The translations under genes and the position numbers were made by a program. A stretch of DNA of 64,000 bases. Origin: Rhodobacteraceae bacterium F11138. GTDB lineage: Bacteria; Pseudomonadota; Alphaproteobacteria; Rhodobacterales; Rhodobacteraceae. Numbering within the stretch: the stretch's first letter is position 1; every line of letters starts with the position of its first letter. The stretch is taken from contig JAEKDP010000006.1 of NCBI GenBank assembly GCA_016521575.1, forward strand, positions 1 through 64,000, read 5' to 3'. The notes beneath the pieces were generated by a model that was given only the letters and a program-made list of their open reading frames with translations, made no database searches and had not been told where the DNA came from. Positions 56,372 to 64,000 of the stretch are shown here, piece after piece.

Positions 56372-57364
56372 ATGCAGTATTCCGTTCTTGATCTCTCACC
56401 GGTTCCCGAAGGCACGGATGCAAAACAGGCGATCGCGAACACGGTCGATCTTGCGCGTCATGCAGAAGAATGGGGCTATCACCGCTATTGGATGGCCGAA
56501 CATCACAACATGCCGGGCATCGCCAGCGCCGCGACGGCGATCCTGATCGGGCATGTGGCGCAGGCCACGCACAGGTTGCGGGTCGGGGCGGGTGGTGTGA
56601 TGCTGCCCAACCACGCGCCCCTGACCATCGCCGAACAGTTCGGCACATTGGCGGCGATCCACGGGGACCGGATCGATCTGGGCCTTGGCCGGGCTCCGGG
56701 TGGCGATCAGGCGGTGTATCGCGCGCTGCGGCGCGGTGCAGGGGATACCTTCCCCGACGATGTTACCGAACTGATCGGATATCTGGGGCATCCGCGCCCC
56801 GGAGCGCCTGTGCGTGCCATTCCGGGCGAAGGCACCCATGTGCCGGTCTGGATTCTGGGCTCGTCCCTGTTTGGCGCGCAGCTGGCCGCGCATCTTGGGT
56901 TGCCCTATGCCTTTGCCTCGCATTTCGCGCCCGACGCATTGGAGCAAGCGGTACAAATCTATCGCCAGCAGTTTCAGCCATCGGCGCAATCGCGAACCCC
57001 GCGGTTCATGCTGGCGGTGAATGTCTTTGCTGCCGAGACAGATGCTGATGGGGCGTATTTGCGCACGTCGATGCAACAGGCGTTTGCCCGGTTGCGCACC
57101 GGTCAGCCCGGCAAGCTGCCGCGCCCCGTTGCGGATATTGACGCGGCAATCGGATCGCGGATGCGTCAGGCCGTCGATCTTGCATTGCGCATCAGCGCGG
57201 TCGGGGCACCCGGCACCGTGCGCGTCCGTCTGCAAGAGTTGATCGACACCTACAGCCCGGACGAGATCATTCTGACCGGGCAGATCCACGATCATGCGGC
57301 GCGGCTGAGATCCTTTGAGATCGCCGCAGAGGTGATGGCCGATCTGGCCCTTGCCACGGGCTGA
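56372..57364 (+). CDS. Luciferase-like (LLM class) flavin-dependent monooxygenase
   Basis: A 330-residue TIM-barrel protein of the bacterial luciferase group, MsnO8-like subfamily. Motifs are [19 protein letters not shown], the [20 protein letters not shown] segment, [20 protein letters not shown], and [13 protein letters not shown]. It probably uses FMNH2 and oxygen on an unknown substrate. The ATG at 56372 has AGAGGA ahead; the longer frame runs back into the rpsI terminator and is not real. Confidence 0.9.
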   Translation: MQYSVLDLSPVPEGTDAKQAIANTVDLARHAEEWGYHRYWMAEHHNMPGIASAATAILIGHVAQATHRLRVGAGGVMLPNHAPLTIAEQFGTLAAIHGDRIDLGLGRAPGGDQAVYRALRRGAGDTFPDDVTELIGYLGHPRPGAPVRAIPGEGTHVPVWILGSSLFGAQLAAHLGLPYAFASHFAPDALEQAVQIYRQQFQPSAQSRTPRFMLAVNVFAAETDADGAYLRTSMQQAFARLRTGQPGKLPRPVADIDAAIGSRMRQAVDLALRISAVGAPGTVRVRLQELIDTYSPDEIILTGQIHDHAARLRSFEIAAEVMADLALATG

Positions 57365-57367
57365 GTG

Positions 57368-57982
57368 TCACTCATCCGGCGCGATCAGACCAAGTCCGCG
57401 CAGATAAATCCCGATCCCGGTTTCCAGCAGGTCTTCGGGCGGAAAAGGGGACGCTGTGCCGGTATTACGGGCATACAGCTCGACCACGCCATGGCTCAGC
57501 GCCCAGATATGGGCGCTGAACATGCTGGCCGGGGGGCGCTTTTCCGGCGGGATATTCTGGGACAGATCGGTTGCTGCCTGCTCAAGAACGCTGCGCGCCC
57601 GTGTGGCGGCGGTGGCCAGTTCGGGCGTACGGTTGACGGAAACGCCGCTCTCGAACATTGCGATGTAATGTCCGGGATGTTTGCGGGCAAACGCCAGATA
57701 GGCCCGTCCGGTGGCTTCGAACGCCGCCAGCGCGGATGGCTGCCCCTGATCATAGGCATATTGCATCAGCTCGGCGAACATTTCGAACCCCTGCCGGGCC
57801 GCCTCGGCGATCAGGTCCTCGCGCCCTTCAAAGTGGCGATAGACCGCGGCGGGGGTGACGCCAGCCTGCTTGGCGGTCTCGGACAGAGTGAACCCGGTCG
57901 GACCCTTGTGTTCGATCAGCTCGAGCGCGGCATCGATCAGGGCCTGGCGCAGATTGCCGTGGTGGTAGCCGCGTTTAGACAT
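57368..57982 (-). CDS. TetR-family transcriptional regulator
   Basis: A 204-residue repressor. The N-terminal helix-turn-helix reads [20 protein letters not shown], then [20 protein letters not shown], a textbook TetR motif. The C-terminal ligand-binding part resembles the WHG group ([36 protein letters not shown]). The start at 57982 overlaps the ppk2 stop by eight bases, so the two are translated from one message. The ligand is unknown. Confidence 0.9.
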   Translation of the reverse strand: MSKRGYHHGNLRQALIDAALELIEHKGPTGFTLSETAKQAGVTPAAVYRHFEGREDLIAEAARQGFEMFAELMQYAYDQGQPSALAAFEATGRAYLAFARKHPGHYIAMFESGVSVNRTPELATAATRARSVLEQAATDLSQNIPPEKRPPASMFSAHIWALSHGVVELYARNTGTASPFPPEDLLETGIGIYLRGLGLIAPDE

Positions 57983-58844
57983 TCCAGATGTCCGGTCCGC
58001 CGCATATGGCCCTGTCGATCTGCCCCAGGGCCCCGGTGTCTTTACCTGTATAATCCAGACCGTGCAGCACGGTGCGGATCGCCGCCAACCGGGCGCGGCG
58101 CTTGTCGTCGGACCGGACAACCGTCCAGGGCGTGGTGTCCGTATGGCTGCGTTTCAGCGTTTCCCGGATCGCGTCGGAATAGGCGTCCCATCTTTTCAGC
58201 CCCTCGACATCGATCCAGCTGAGTTTCCATTGTTTCAGCGGATCCTGTTCGCGGCTGAGAAATCGGCTTAGCTGTTCGGCCTGTCCGACGTTGAGCCAGA
58301 GTTTGAACAACTGGATTCCGTCATCCACCAGGGCGTGTTCGAACGGGGTAACCTGGCGAAAGAAATTTTCCCGTTCCCTGTTTGTGCAAAAGTCGAATAC
58401 CTTTTCCACGACGCCTCGATTGTACCAGCTGCGGTCGAAGAAAGTGATCTGCCCGCCCGAGGGCAGATGGGCAACGTAGCGCTGGAAATACCATTGTGAC
58501 TGTTCGGCGTCCGAAGGGGCGGGCAGGGCTACCACCCTTGCGATGCGCGGGTTCAGGTTTTCGCGGAAACGTTTGATCGTGCCGCCTTTTCCGGATGCGT
58601 CGCGGCCTTCGAAAATGATGGCGATGCGCGCGCCAGTGGATCTGACCCAGGCCTGCATCTTGACCAGTTCGATCTGAAGCGCGTCCATTTCCCGGTTATA
58701 AACCTTGCGCGCCATTTTTTCGCTGTGGGGGTAGTCGGAGCCGAGAACCTCGCCCTTTTCGGCACGGCGGATCGCATTGCGCACCTCTCTGGGGGCGTCG
58801 CTTTCAAAGAATTTGCTGATGGCACCGTCAAAGGGAAGCTGCAT
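57975..58844 (-). CDS. ppk2: Polyphosphate kinase 2
   Basis: A 289-residue PPK2-family kinase transferring phosphate between polyphosphate and nucleotides. Walker A lies in [20 protein letters not shown]. The motif [17 protein letters not shown] holds the Walker B/lid residues, and [20 protein letters not shown] the family block. Whether it favours GDP, ADP or AMP cannot be read from this alone. The coupled TetR gene downstream suggests dedicated regulation. Confidence 0.93.
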   Translation of the reverse strand: MQLPFDGAISKFFESDAPREVRNAIRRAEKGEVLGSDYPHSEKMARKVYNREMDALQIELVKMQAWVRSTGARIAIIFEGRDASGKGGTIKRFRENLNPRIARVVALPAPSDAEQSQWYFQRYVAHLPSGGQITFFDRSWYNRGVVEKVFDFCTNRERENFFRQVTPFEHALVDDGIQLFKLWLNVGQAEQLSRFLSREQDPLKQWKLSWIDVEGLKRWDAYSDAIRETLKRSHTDTTPWTVVRSDDKRRARLAAIRTVLHGLDYTGKDTGALGQIDRAICGGPDIWNV

Positions 58845-58947
58845 CGACCCGTCCTTTTGCGTCTGTTGTCAGAACTATGGAATGTTGTACGGATGAACGC
58901 AAATCGACCGTTCCATGACGCAGCCAATATGGCGTCGGGCGGCCTGT

Positions 58948-59865
58948 TCAGCCGCCGATGCGGTCCATTTCGAACGGGGTGGTCTGATAGATTTCGTTTA
59001 TCCAGTTCCCATACAGAAGATGCGCGTGAGATCTCCATCGATTTTGCGGGGCCCGGGTTGGATCATCATCCGGATAATAGTTCAACGGAACATTGATCGC
59101 CGTGCCTTCGGAGACGTCGCGATCATATTCCTGTTTGAGCGTGTCGCTGTCATATTCAAAGTGATTGAAGATATACAGCGCCCGGTGCCCGGGGTCCTCG
59201 ACCAGACAGGGGCCGACCTGATCGCTGGCCAACAAGGTGGTCAGACCGTCAGCCGCGTCGATTTCGTCCTGGCGCATTTCGGTCCAGCGCGAAACCGGAA
59301 TCACGCAATCGTCTGAAAATCCGCGCAGATAGGGCGATGCGGCAGCCATGTTGCGGTGCCGGAAACATCCAAAGGCCTTGCGGTCCAGGATGTGTTTTTG
59401 CACGCCATGGAAATGGTTGATCATGGCCATGCCGCCCCAACACACGCCAAAGGTCGAATGCACGTTGCTCTGGGTCCAGTCAAAGACCTGCTGGATTTCA
59501 TCCCAATAGGTCACCTGGTCGAAATCCAGATGCTCGATCGGGGCGCCGGTGATCACGAGCCCGTCGAATTTCTCGTTCTGCAGCTCTGAAAACGGGCGAT
59601 AGAAGCTCTCCATATGGTCGGCGGCGGTGTTTTTGGTCTGATGTTCGGACATGCGGATCAGGCTGAGTTCGATTTGCAGCGGGGTTGCCCCGATCAGCCG
59701 GGCGAACTGGTTTTCGGTCTGGATCTTCTTGGGCATCAGGTTCAGCAACCCGATGCGCAGCGGGCGGATGTCCTGCCGCGCGGCCTGATCTTCGGACATC
59801 ACCATGACCCCTTCGCGGGTCAGGACGTCATAGGCGGGCAGGTCGGAAGGGATCTTGATGGGCAT
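58948..59865 (-). CDS. metAA: Homoserine O-acetyltransferase (MetA family)
   Basis: A 305-residue enzyme that activates homoserine for methionine synthesis. The nucleophile is Cys142 in FGVCWGGMA, and the histidine region is [11 protein letters not shown]. Residue 111 is glutamate ([10 protein letters not shown]). Published work on this family links Glu111 to acetyl-CoA and Gly111 to succinyl-CoA use, so this is predicted to acetylate despite the usual succinyltransferase name. I start it at the ATG at 59865 ([19 protein letters not shown]), the family start. The open frame upstream is not similar. Confidence 0.94.
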   Translation of the reverse strand: MPIKIPSDLPAYDVLTREGVMVMSEDQAARQDIRPLRIGLLNLMPKKIQTENQFARLIGATPLQIELSLIRMSEHQTKNTAADHMESFYRPFSELQNEKFDGLVITGAPIEHLDFDQVTYWDEIQQVFDWTQSNVHSTFGVCWGGMAMINHFHGVQKHILDRKAFGCFRHRNMAAASPYLRGFSDDCVIPVSRWTEMRQDEIDAADGLTTLLASDQVGPCLVEDPGHRALYIFNHFEYDSDTLKQEYDRDVSEGTAINVPLNYYPDDDPTRAPQNRWRSHAHLLYGNWINEIYQTTPFEMDRIGG

Positions 59866-59894
59866 GGATTTGCTTTCAAGGGAATTGAAGGGAT

Positions 59895-59923
59895 TAGATA
59901 ATACGCTGCGCAGGTGGTGCCAA
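59895..59923 (-). promoter_or_regulatory. Possible sigma-70 promoter of metA
   Basis: On the minus strand TTGGCA (59918-59923) and TATCTA (59895-59900) are spaced by 17 bases. This would give a leader of only about 20-25 bases before the metA ATG, too short for a SAM riboswitch. Confidence 0.4.
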
Positions 59924-60008
59924 GGGGGCTTGGTCCCGCGCGCGAGATGCCGGCAGGGGCAGACAGCCGGCCGGGCGGATGATATGTCGAGGGGACGCGA
60001 AGGATGCC

Positions 60009-60608
60009 ATGCAGAACAAACGGAAAATGCACATGAAATATTGCTGGCTGGCGGGTCTGCTTGTGGGGCTGGCCCAGATGGCGCAGGCGCAATATGTTGA
60101 CCCGATGGCGCAGCAGCGCTGTATCTGGCGTTGTCTTGCGAACAGTCCGGGCAATACAAGTTCGCAGTATCATCAATGTGTTGCGCGTTTGTGCATGGAA
60201 CAAGCCGCCCCGCAATATTCCGCGCCTGCAACCGGAACTGCCTGGAAAAGCGGCATCGCGGCGGATGGGGTCACCCGGTTCGCCGGGGCGGATTCAAACC
60301 AGAATGGCGGGCCGGGGCTGTATTATATGTGCGATAGACAGGGGCAGAGCTATCTGATGTTGTTTCGCTATCAGGGCGCGCCGGGAATGATGCGGTTCAG
60401 GATCGGGGTGCAGGATTTCTCGATTCCGTTTGATCGCTCGCGCGGTGCCTTGACCGTCAATCTCACACCGGGCGGGCGCGTTTTCAACGCCTTGATCTAT
60501 GGGCGGTCTCTATGGGTTGCCGACATGCATGGTGCCCATGTGATGAATCTGACCCTGCAAGGCGCTGCCGGGGCTCTGCAGGGGGCCGTTGCCGCCTGTC
60601 GTGGTTAG
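60009..60608 (+). CDS. Small exported protein with paired cysteines, unknown function
   Basis: A 199-residue protein with a signal peptide ([18 protein letters not shown]). The mature N-terminus has two cysteine pairs about 18 residues apart, [10 protein letters not shown] and [10 protein letters not shown], which could make two disulphides in a helical hairpin. The C-terminal part (residues about 85-195) is beta-rich, with one further cysteine in [14 protein letters not shown] and one near the end. I recognise no family. The ATG at 60009 has AGGA nearby, while an internal ATG at 60033 would also keep the signal. It converges on the P-loop gene with overlapping stops. Confidence 0.7.
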   Translation: MQNKRKMHMKYCWLAGLLVGLAQMAQAQYVDPMAQQRCIWRCLANSPGNTSSQYHQCVARLCMEQAAPQYSAPATGTAWKSGIAADGVTRFAGADSNQNGGPGLYYMCDRQGQSYLMLFRYQGAPGMMRFRIGVQDFSIPFDRSRGALTVNLTPGGRVFNALIYGRSLWVADMHGAHVMNLTLQGAAGALQGAVAACRG

Positions 60609-61465
60609 GCGCGGTCGGAAATCGCGTTTTCGATCAGGGTATTGAAGTCGGCGGTGTCGCGCACCGCTGCGATTTGATCTGCGGTCACGGTGACACCCCA
60701 ACGGGCCATCGCCTGGTATCGGGGTTGCCGGTGTGCCAGGGCCTGGGCATAGGTCCAGCGGATGAAATCGTCCGGATCGACATCGCCCTCGGCGCAGGCG
60801 TTCCGGGCAAGGTATTGTTCCCATGACCGGGTCAGAAAGTCGGGCTGATAGGACATCGGCTTTGGCGCCTTGTCAAAGCGCCGGATCAGGCTTTGGGTGT
60901 GGGCTTCGTCGCCCTTGATCCAGATCATCAGGGTCCGTCTGGACAGTTCGGTCATGATCGGATCGTCCGGGTCGTCAGCATCGACCCATTCACAGATCGA
61001 CCCGCCGGTGTCGCAGATGAAATTGGGATAGCCATACAGCCGCTGCGCGCGGTCTATGAAATATTCGGTATCCAGCAGGGCATGGATTTCGGCAAGACGG
61101 AACTGTTCCTGGCGGCGGCGGTATTCATCCATGGCCAGCCCGCCTTTCTGCACCGCGCCCGGTTTGCCGAGATAGGCAGCCACCGGGGTCAGGTTCGCAA
61201 AGCTGATATTGGTCCCGATATAGATCGAATCCGACAACAGAAGGTCACGCAGAAACGGCACTTTCATCGCTTCGGCCTTGGCATTGTCGGCGATGTACTC
61301 GCCCATGTAGCGGGTCCCGATGCGGTAGTCGATGCTGTAGTGAAACCAGCCGCCCGAGTCGCGCAGCATCTGGCTGATATGGGTCTTGCCCAATCCGGAC
61401 ATGCCGAAAAACAGCACCCGTTTGTGTTGCGCCTCGCGCCAGTCCCGTGCCGATGTGTACAGCAT
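60605..61465 (-). CDS. P-loop ATPase / kinase-like protein of unknown role
   Basis: A 286-residue cytoplasmic protein with an N-terminal Walker A motif (KRVLFFGMSGLGKTHISQML). A later hydrophobic strand ending in aspartate (NFICDTGGSICEWVD) may be Walker B, and RRTLMIWIKGDEAHTQSLI follows. The single-domain, kinase-like arrangement resembles shikimate/adenylate kinase-like folds, but no substrate motif is clear. It is alone on the minus strand between a convergent gene and an EamA transporter. Confidence 0.75.
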   Translation of the reverse strand: MLYTSARDWREAQHKRVLFFGMSGLGKTHISQMLRDSGGWFHYSIDYRIGTRYMGEYIADNAKAEAMKVPFLRDLLLSDSIYIGTNISFANLTPVAAYLGKPGAVQKGGLAMDEYRRRQEQFRLAEIHALLDTEYFIDRAQRLYGYPNFICDTGGSICEWVDADDPDDPIMTELSRRTLMIWIKGDEAHTQSLIRRFDKAPKPMSYQPDFLTRSWEQYLARNACAEGDVDPDDFIRWTYAQALAHRQPRYQAMARWGVTVTADQIAAVRDTADFNTLIENAISDRA

Positions 61466-61511
61466 ATAGGCAGCCCCTTTTTGCCCTAGCTACTCAGCCT
61501 GACAGATGGGG

Positions 61512-62414
61512 TCAATTGCGCGGTTTGCCGATAGTCCCGTTCAGGATCAGCAAACCCAGCGCCAGCAGCGCAAACCCGGCATAAGCCTGAGGGTGCAGCG
61601 TTTCACCCAGGACAACCGCACCCAGAAGAATGGCAACCGGCGGGATGAGCAGCGTGACCAGCATCAGATTGCCCGACCCGGCCATGGCCAGAACGCGATA
61701 ATACAACAGATACGCCCCGGCCGTTGCGATCAAGGCATAGTAGGCGATCGCCAGCACCGTGGCCGGACGCAGATCGAAGGCGATCGGCCCGTCGATCAGG
61801 ACAGCGGCAGGCAACAGGATCAGGGTGGATCCGGTCAGCATGCCGGCGGCTGCGATCTGCGGTGGCAGATGCCCCAGCCGCGCCCGTGCCCAGACGCTGG
61901 CAAAGGCATAGCTGACCGTGCCCGCGAGTACAGCCAGTTGTGCCGTGCTGCGCAGATCGAGGCTGGCGAAGGTCTGCAAGCCGATGGCGGTGGCGACGCC
62001 CAGAAAGCCCAGCCCGACCCCGACAAGGCGGCGCAGCGTCAGCCGCTCGTCCGCGAACACGATGGAGGCCACGATGACGCCGAAAATCGCCGTCGCCGCA
62101 TTCAGAATCGATGTCAGGCCGGTTTCGATGTACAGTTGCCCCCAGGTCATCAAGCCAAAGGGGATCACATTGTTGAGCATCCCCATCACCAGAAACGCGC
62201 CCCAGATCCGAGGATCGCGCGGAATTTGCAATCGTTTGACCCAGACCACGCCCCACAGCAGCAACATGGCCCAGCCGGTGCGGTGCAGGACCGTCGTGAC
62301 CACGGGGACTTCGTTCAGGGCAACACGAATCGACAGGAATGATCCGCCCCAGATCAGCCCCAGCAACAACAGTTCGGCCCAGGCCCGACCGGAAATGGAT
62401 TTTTGCGTGCTCAT
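61512..62414 (-). CDS. EamA-family (DMT) transporter, first
   Basis: A 300-residue inner-membrane protein with ten predicted helices arranged as two EamA repeats. Typical features are LLLLGLIWGGSFLSIRVALN near the start, IPFGLMTWGQLYIETGLTSI in the first repeat and SVLIPPVAILLGAVVLGETL-like sequence (LIPPVAILLGAVVLGETLHP) in the second. Such carriers export amino acids or other metabolites. A second, different EamA protein follows upstream after 27 bases. Substrate unknown. Confidence 0.9.
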   Translation of the reverse strand: MSTQKSISGRAWAELLLLGLIWGGSFLSIRVALNEVPVVTTVLHRTGWAMLLLWGVVWVKRLQIPRDPRIWGAFLVMGMLNNVIPFGLMTWGQLYIETGLTSILNAATAIFGVIVASIVFADERLTLRRLVGVGLGFLGVATAIGLQTFASLDLRSTAQLAVLAGTVSYAFASVWARARLGHLPPQIAAAGMLTGSTLILLPAAVLIDGPIAFDLRPATVLAIAYYALIATAGAYLLYYRVLAMAGSGNLMLVTLLIPPVAILLGAVVLGETLHPQAYAGFALLALGLLILNGTIGKPRN

Positions 62415-62441
62415 GCTGCCAAATTGGGCGCAATGATGCGG

Positions 62442-63311
62442 CTAGGCGACCCGGTTCTTGCGGGTTTCGGCGACGATATTCAGGTAGTTGCCGGCAAAGA
62501 TCACGGCGGCGCCGAGAAGAACCCAGATTTCCAGGGCTTCGCCGTAAAGCAACATGCCGATCACGGCGATAGCAGGCAGGCGGACGAAATCGAACGGCAC
62601 CACGACGGTTGCGGGTGCAATGGCCAGGGCATTCGTGATACAGAAATGCGCCATCAGCCCGGCCAGCCCGATCACGATCAGGAAAGGCAGGGTGCGGGTG
62701 TCGGGCAGGGTGATGTCGCCGTCATAGGCCGCTGCCGCAAAGCCCAGGATCAGCTGCATGAGCGTCAACCAGAACAGGATGCAGCCTACCGATTCAGTGC
62801 GGGTCAACTTCTTTGTGAACATCGTTGTAAACGCAAAGAAAATCGCGCATCCAGCGGCGACCGCAACGCCCGAGTTCAGCGTTTCGGGGCTGGGTCGGGC
62901 GACGATCAGGATGCCTGCGAACCCGATGAGCGCGGCCAGGGCGCGCACGCGGGTGATTGGTTCGTGCAGCACCAATGGCGACAGAACGATGACCCACAGA
63001 GGCGAAGTGAACTCCAACGCGAATACCTGCGCCAGAGGGATCACGGTAACGGCATAAAGCCACAGATTTTGGCCTGTGAAATGGGCGAGGTTGCGCATTA
63101 GATGCGTGCCCATGGAGCGTCGCGTGACACGGGCCCACCCACTGGTGACGCTCAGCATGGCGGAAACAATCAGCACGCCGACCATGCTGCGGTACATCAT
63201 GATTTCGAAGGTATCCAGGCTCGAACCGGCTTCGCGTCCGGCGACGGCCATCGACGAAAACGACACGATGGCGCCTGCCATCCAGAGCGCGGCTTTCAGG
63301 GTAGGGTTCAT
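62442..63311 (-). CDS. EamA-family (DMT) transporter, second
   Basis: A 289-residue ten-helix membrane protein with two EamA repeats (MAGAIVSFSSMAVAGREAGS; VIPLAQVFALEFTSPLWVIV; LSPLVLHEPITRVRALAALI; YGEALEIWVLLGAAVIFAGN). It is not a close copy of its neighbour at 61512. It precedes that gene by 27 bases in the same direction, so the two may be expressed together. Substrate unknown. Confidence 0.9.
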   Translation of the reverse strand: MNPTLKAALWMAGAIVSFSSMAVAGREAGSSLDTFEIMMYRSMVGVLIVSAMLSVTSGWARVTRRSMGTHLMRNLAHFTGQNLWLYAVTVIPLAQVFALEFTSPLWVIVLSPLVLHEPITRVRALAALIGFAGILIVARPSPETLNSGVAVAAGCAIFFAFTTMFTKKLTRTESVGCILFWLTLMQLILGFAAAAYDGDITLPDTRTLPFLIVIGLAGLMAHFCITNALAIAPATVVVPFDFVRLPAIAVIGMLLYGEALEIWVLLGAAVIFAGNYLNIVAETRKNRVA

Positions 63312-63342
63312 GGCCAGAGGTCCGGTTCAGCTTGGAGAGGTG

Positions 63343-64000
63343 TCATTCCCACTCGATGGTGCCCGGAGGTTTTGATGTAATATCGTAGGTGACCCGATTG
63401 ATGCCTTTGACTTCGTTGATGATTCGGGTGGCGGTTTCGCCCAGGAATTCGTGGCTGAACGGGTAGTAGTCCGCTGTCATGCCATCCACGGATGTGACCG
63501 CGCGCAGCGCGCAGGCAAAATCATAGGTGCGCCCGTCGCCCATGACACCGACCGTGCGAACCGGCAGGATGGCGACAAAGGCCTGCCAGATCTCGTCATA
63601 CAGACCGTGGCGGCGGATCTGATCGATATAGACGGCATCGGCCTTGCGCAGGATGTCCAGCTTTTCGCGGGTGATCTCGCCGGGGCAGCGGATGGCCAGA
63701 CCGGGGCCGGGGAAGGGATGACGCCCGATGAAGCTGGGCGGCAGTCCCAGTTCGCGGCCCAGTTCGCGCACTTCGTCCTTGAACAGTTCGCGCAGGGGTT
63801 CAACCAGTTTCAGGCCCATCTTTTCGGGCAGGCCGCCCACGTTGTGATGGCTTTTGATCGTGACCGAGGGCCCACCCGAAAAGCTGACCGATTCGATAAC
63901 ATCGGGATACAGGGTCCCTTGGGCCAGAAAGCTTGCGCCGCCGACTTCGCTCGCGTGCTTCTGGAACACGTCGATGAACAGCCTGCCGATGGTCTTGCGC
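63343..64000 (-). CDS. guaA: GMP synthase (glutamine-hydrolysing), C-terminal part; gene runs off the window
   Basis: The visible 218 or so residues are the end of the ATP-pyrophosphatase domain and the dimerisation domain of GuaA. The frame is open to base 64000 ([20 protein letters not shown]). Motifs are [55 protein letters not shown] and the closing [13 protein letters not shown], the invariant end of the family. The glutaminase domain and start lie outside. The GTG at 63969 is only an internal codon. Confidence 0.97.
   Translation of the reverse strand, partial: RKTIGRLFIDVFQKHASEVGGASFLAQGTLYPDVIESVSFSGGPSVTIKSHHNVGGLPEKMGLKLVEPLRELFKDEVRELGRELGLPPSFIGRHPFPGPGLAIRCPGEITREKLDILRKADAVYIDQIRRHGLYDEIWQAFVAILPVRTVGVMGDGRTYDFACALRAVTSVDGMTADYYPFSHEFLGETATRIINEVKGINRVTYDITSKPPGTIEWE

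Noticed and set aside
58938-58956. Hairpin ggcggc / gccgcc overlapping the metA stop as a terminator
   Set aside because: The stem is only six pairs long and no T-run follows on the minus strand.
59866-60008. A SAM riboswitch upstream of metA
   Set aside because: The region has a plausible promoter so close to the ATG that the leader is too short, and the conserved core sequences of the SAM-II type were not found.

Overview
This is a contiguous piece of an alphaproteobacterial chromosome, most likely a marine member of the Rhodobacteraceae (Roseobacter group). The reasons are high G+C coding sequence, a complete-looking Tad/Flp pilus operon with GAVTVDW-type pilins, a coxB-ctaB-ctaG-coxC-surf1 cluster running into thrC, a Hint/RTX surface protein and a MetA of the acetyl-transferring type. 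The assignment rests on recognised families and gene order only. No rRNA, tRNA, CRISPR array, insertion sequence or prophage is seen. Both ends cut genes: fhs on the left and guaA on the right.

Layout. 1-3118: one-carbon metabolism (fhs, folD) and a convergent hotdog thioesterase. 3244-4008: a membrane-anchored LytTR regulator. 4061-15986 (minus strand): the Tad pilus region, reading flp1, flp2, cpaB, cpaC, an ompA-type lipoprotein, cpaE, tadA/cpaF, tadB, tadC, two TPR lipoproteins, prepilin peptidase and a winged-helix AAA+ ATPase. 16335-24262: lytic transglycosylase, scoAB, topA, dprA, tldD. 24442-31896: cytochrome c oxidase subunits II and III with assembly factors, then thrC, an M16 peptidase and a GNAT acetyltransferase; a perfect FNR-type box lies between tldD and coxB. 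32003-43317: FAD oxidase, mtnP, RTX-Hint protein, MobA-like transferase, dimethylglycine-dehydrogenase-type protein, DUF2254 protein, CorC-type protein, xerD. 43322-46761: a conserved-looking periplasmic protein, a tiny membrane protein, and divergent aroK-aroB. 46903-49333: a TPR/SPINDLY glycosyltransferase that looks frameshifted at a GC dinucleotide tract. 49548-55047: two very large, unrecognised, mostly helical proteins in tandem. 55292-56245: rplM-rpsI. 56372-64000: luciferase-like monooxygenase, tetR-ppk2, metA, a small cysteine-containing secreted protein, a P-loop protein, two EamA transporters and guaA.

The best-supported functional units are the Tad secretion/pilus machine (pilin, inner-membrane platform, two ATPases, secretin, pilotin-like lipoproteins and processing peptidase), the oxidase biogenesis cluster and the shikimate pair. 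The strongest candidate for something undescribed is the two-gene operon at 49548-55047. It has no family I can name, is divergent from the glycosyltransferase and sits directly upstream of the ribosomal rplM promoter.
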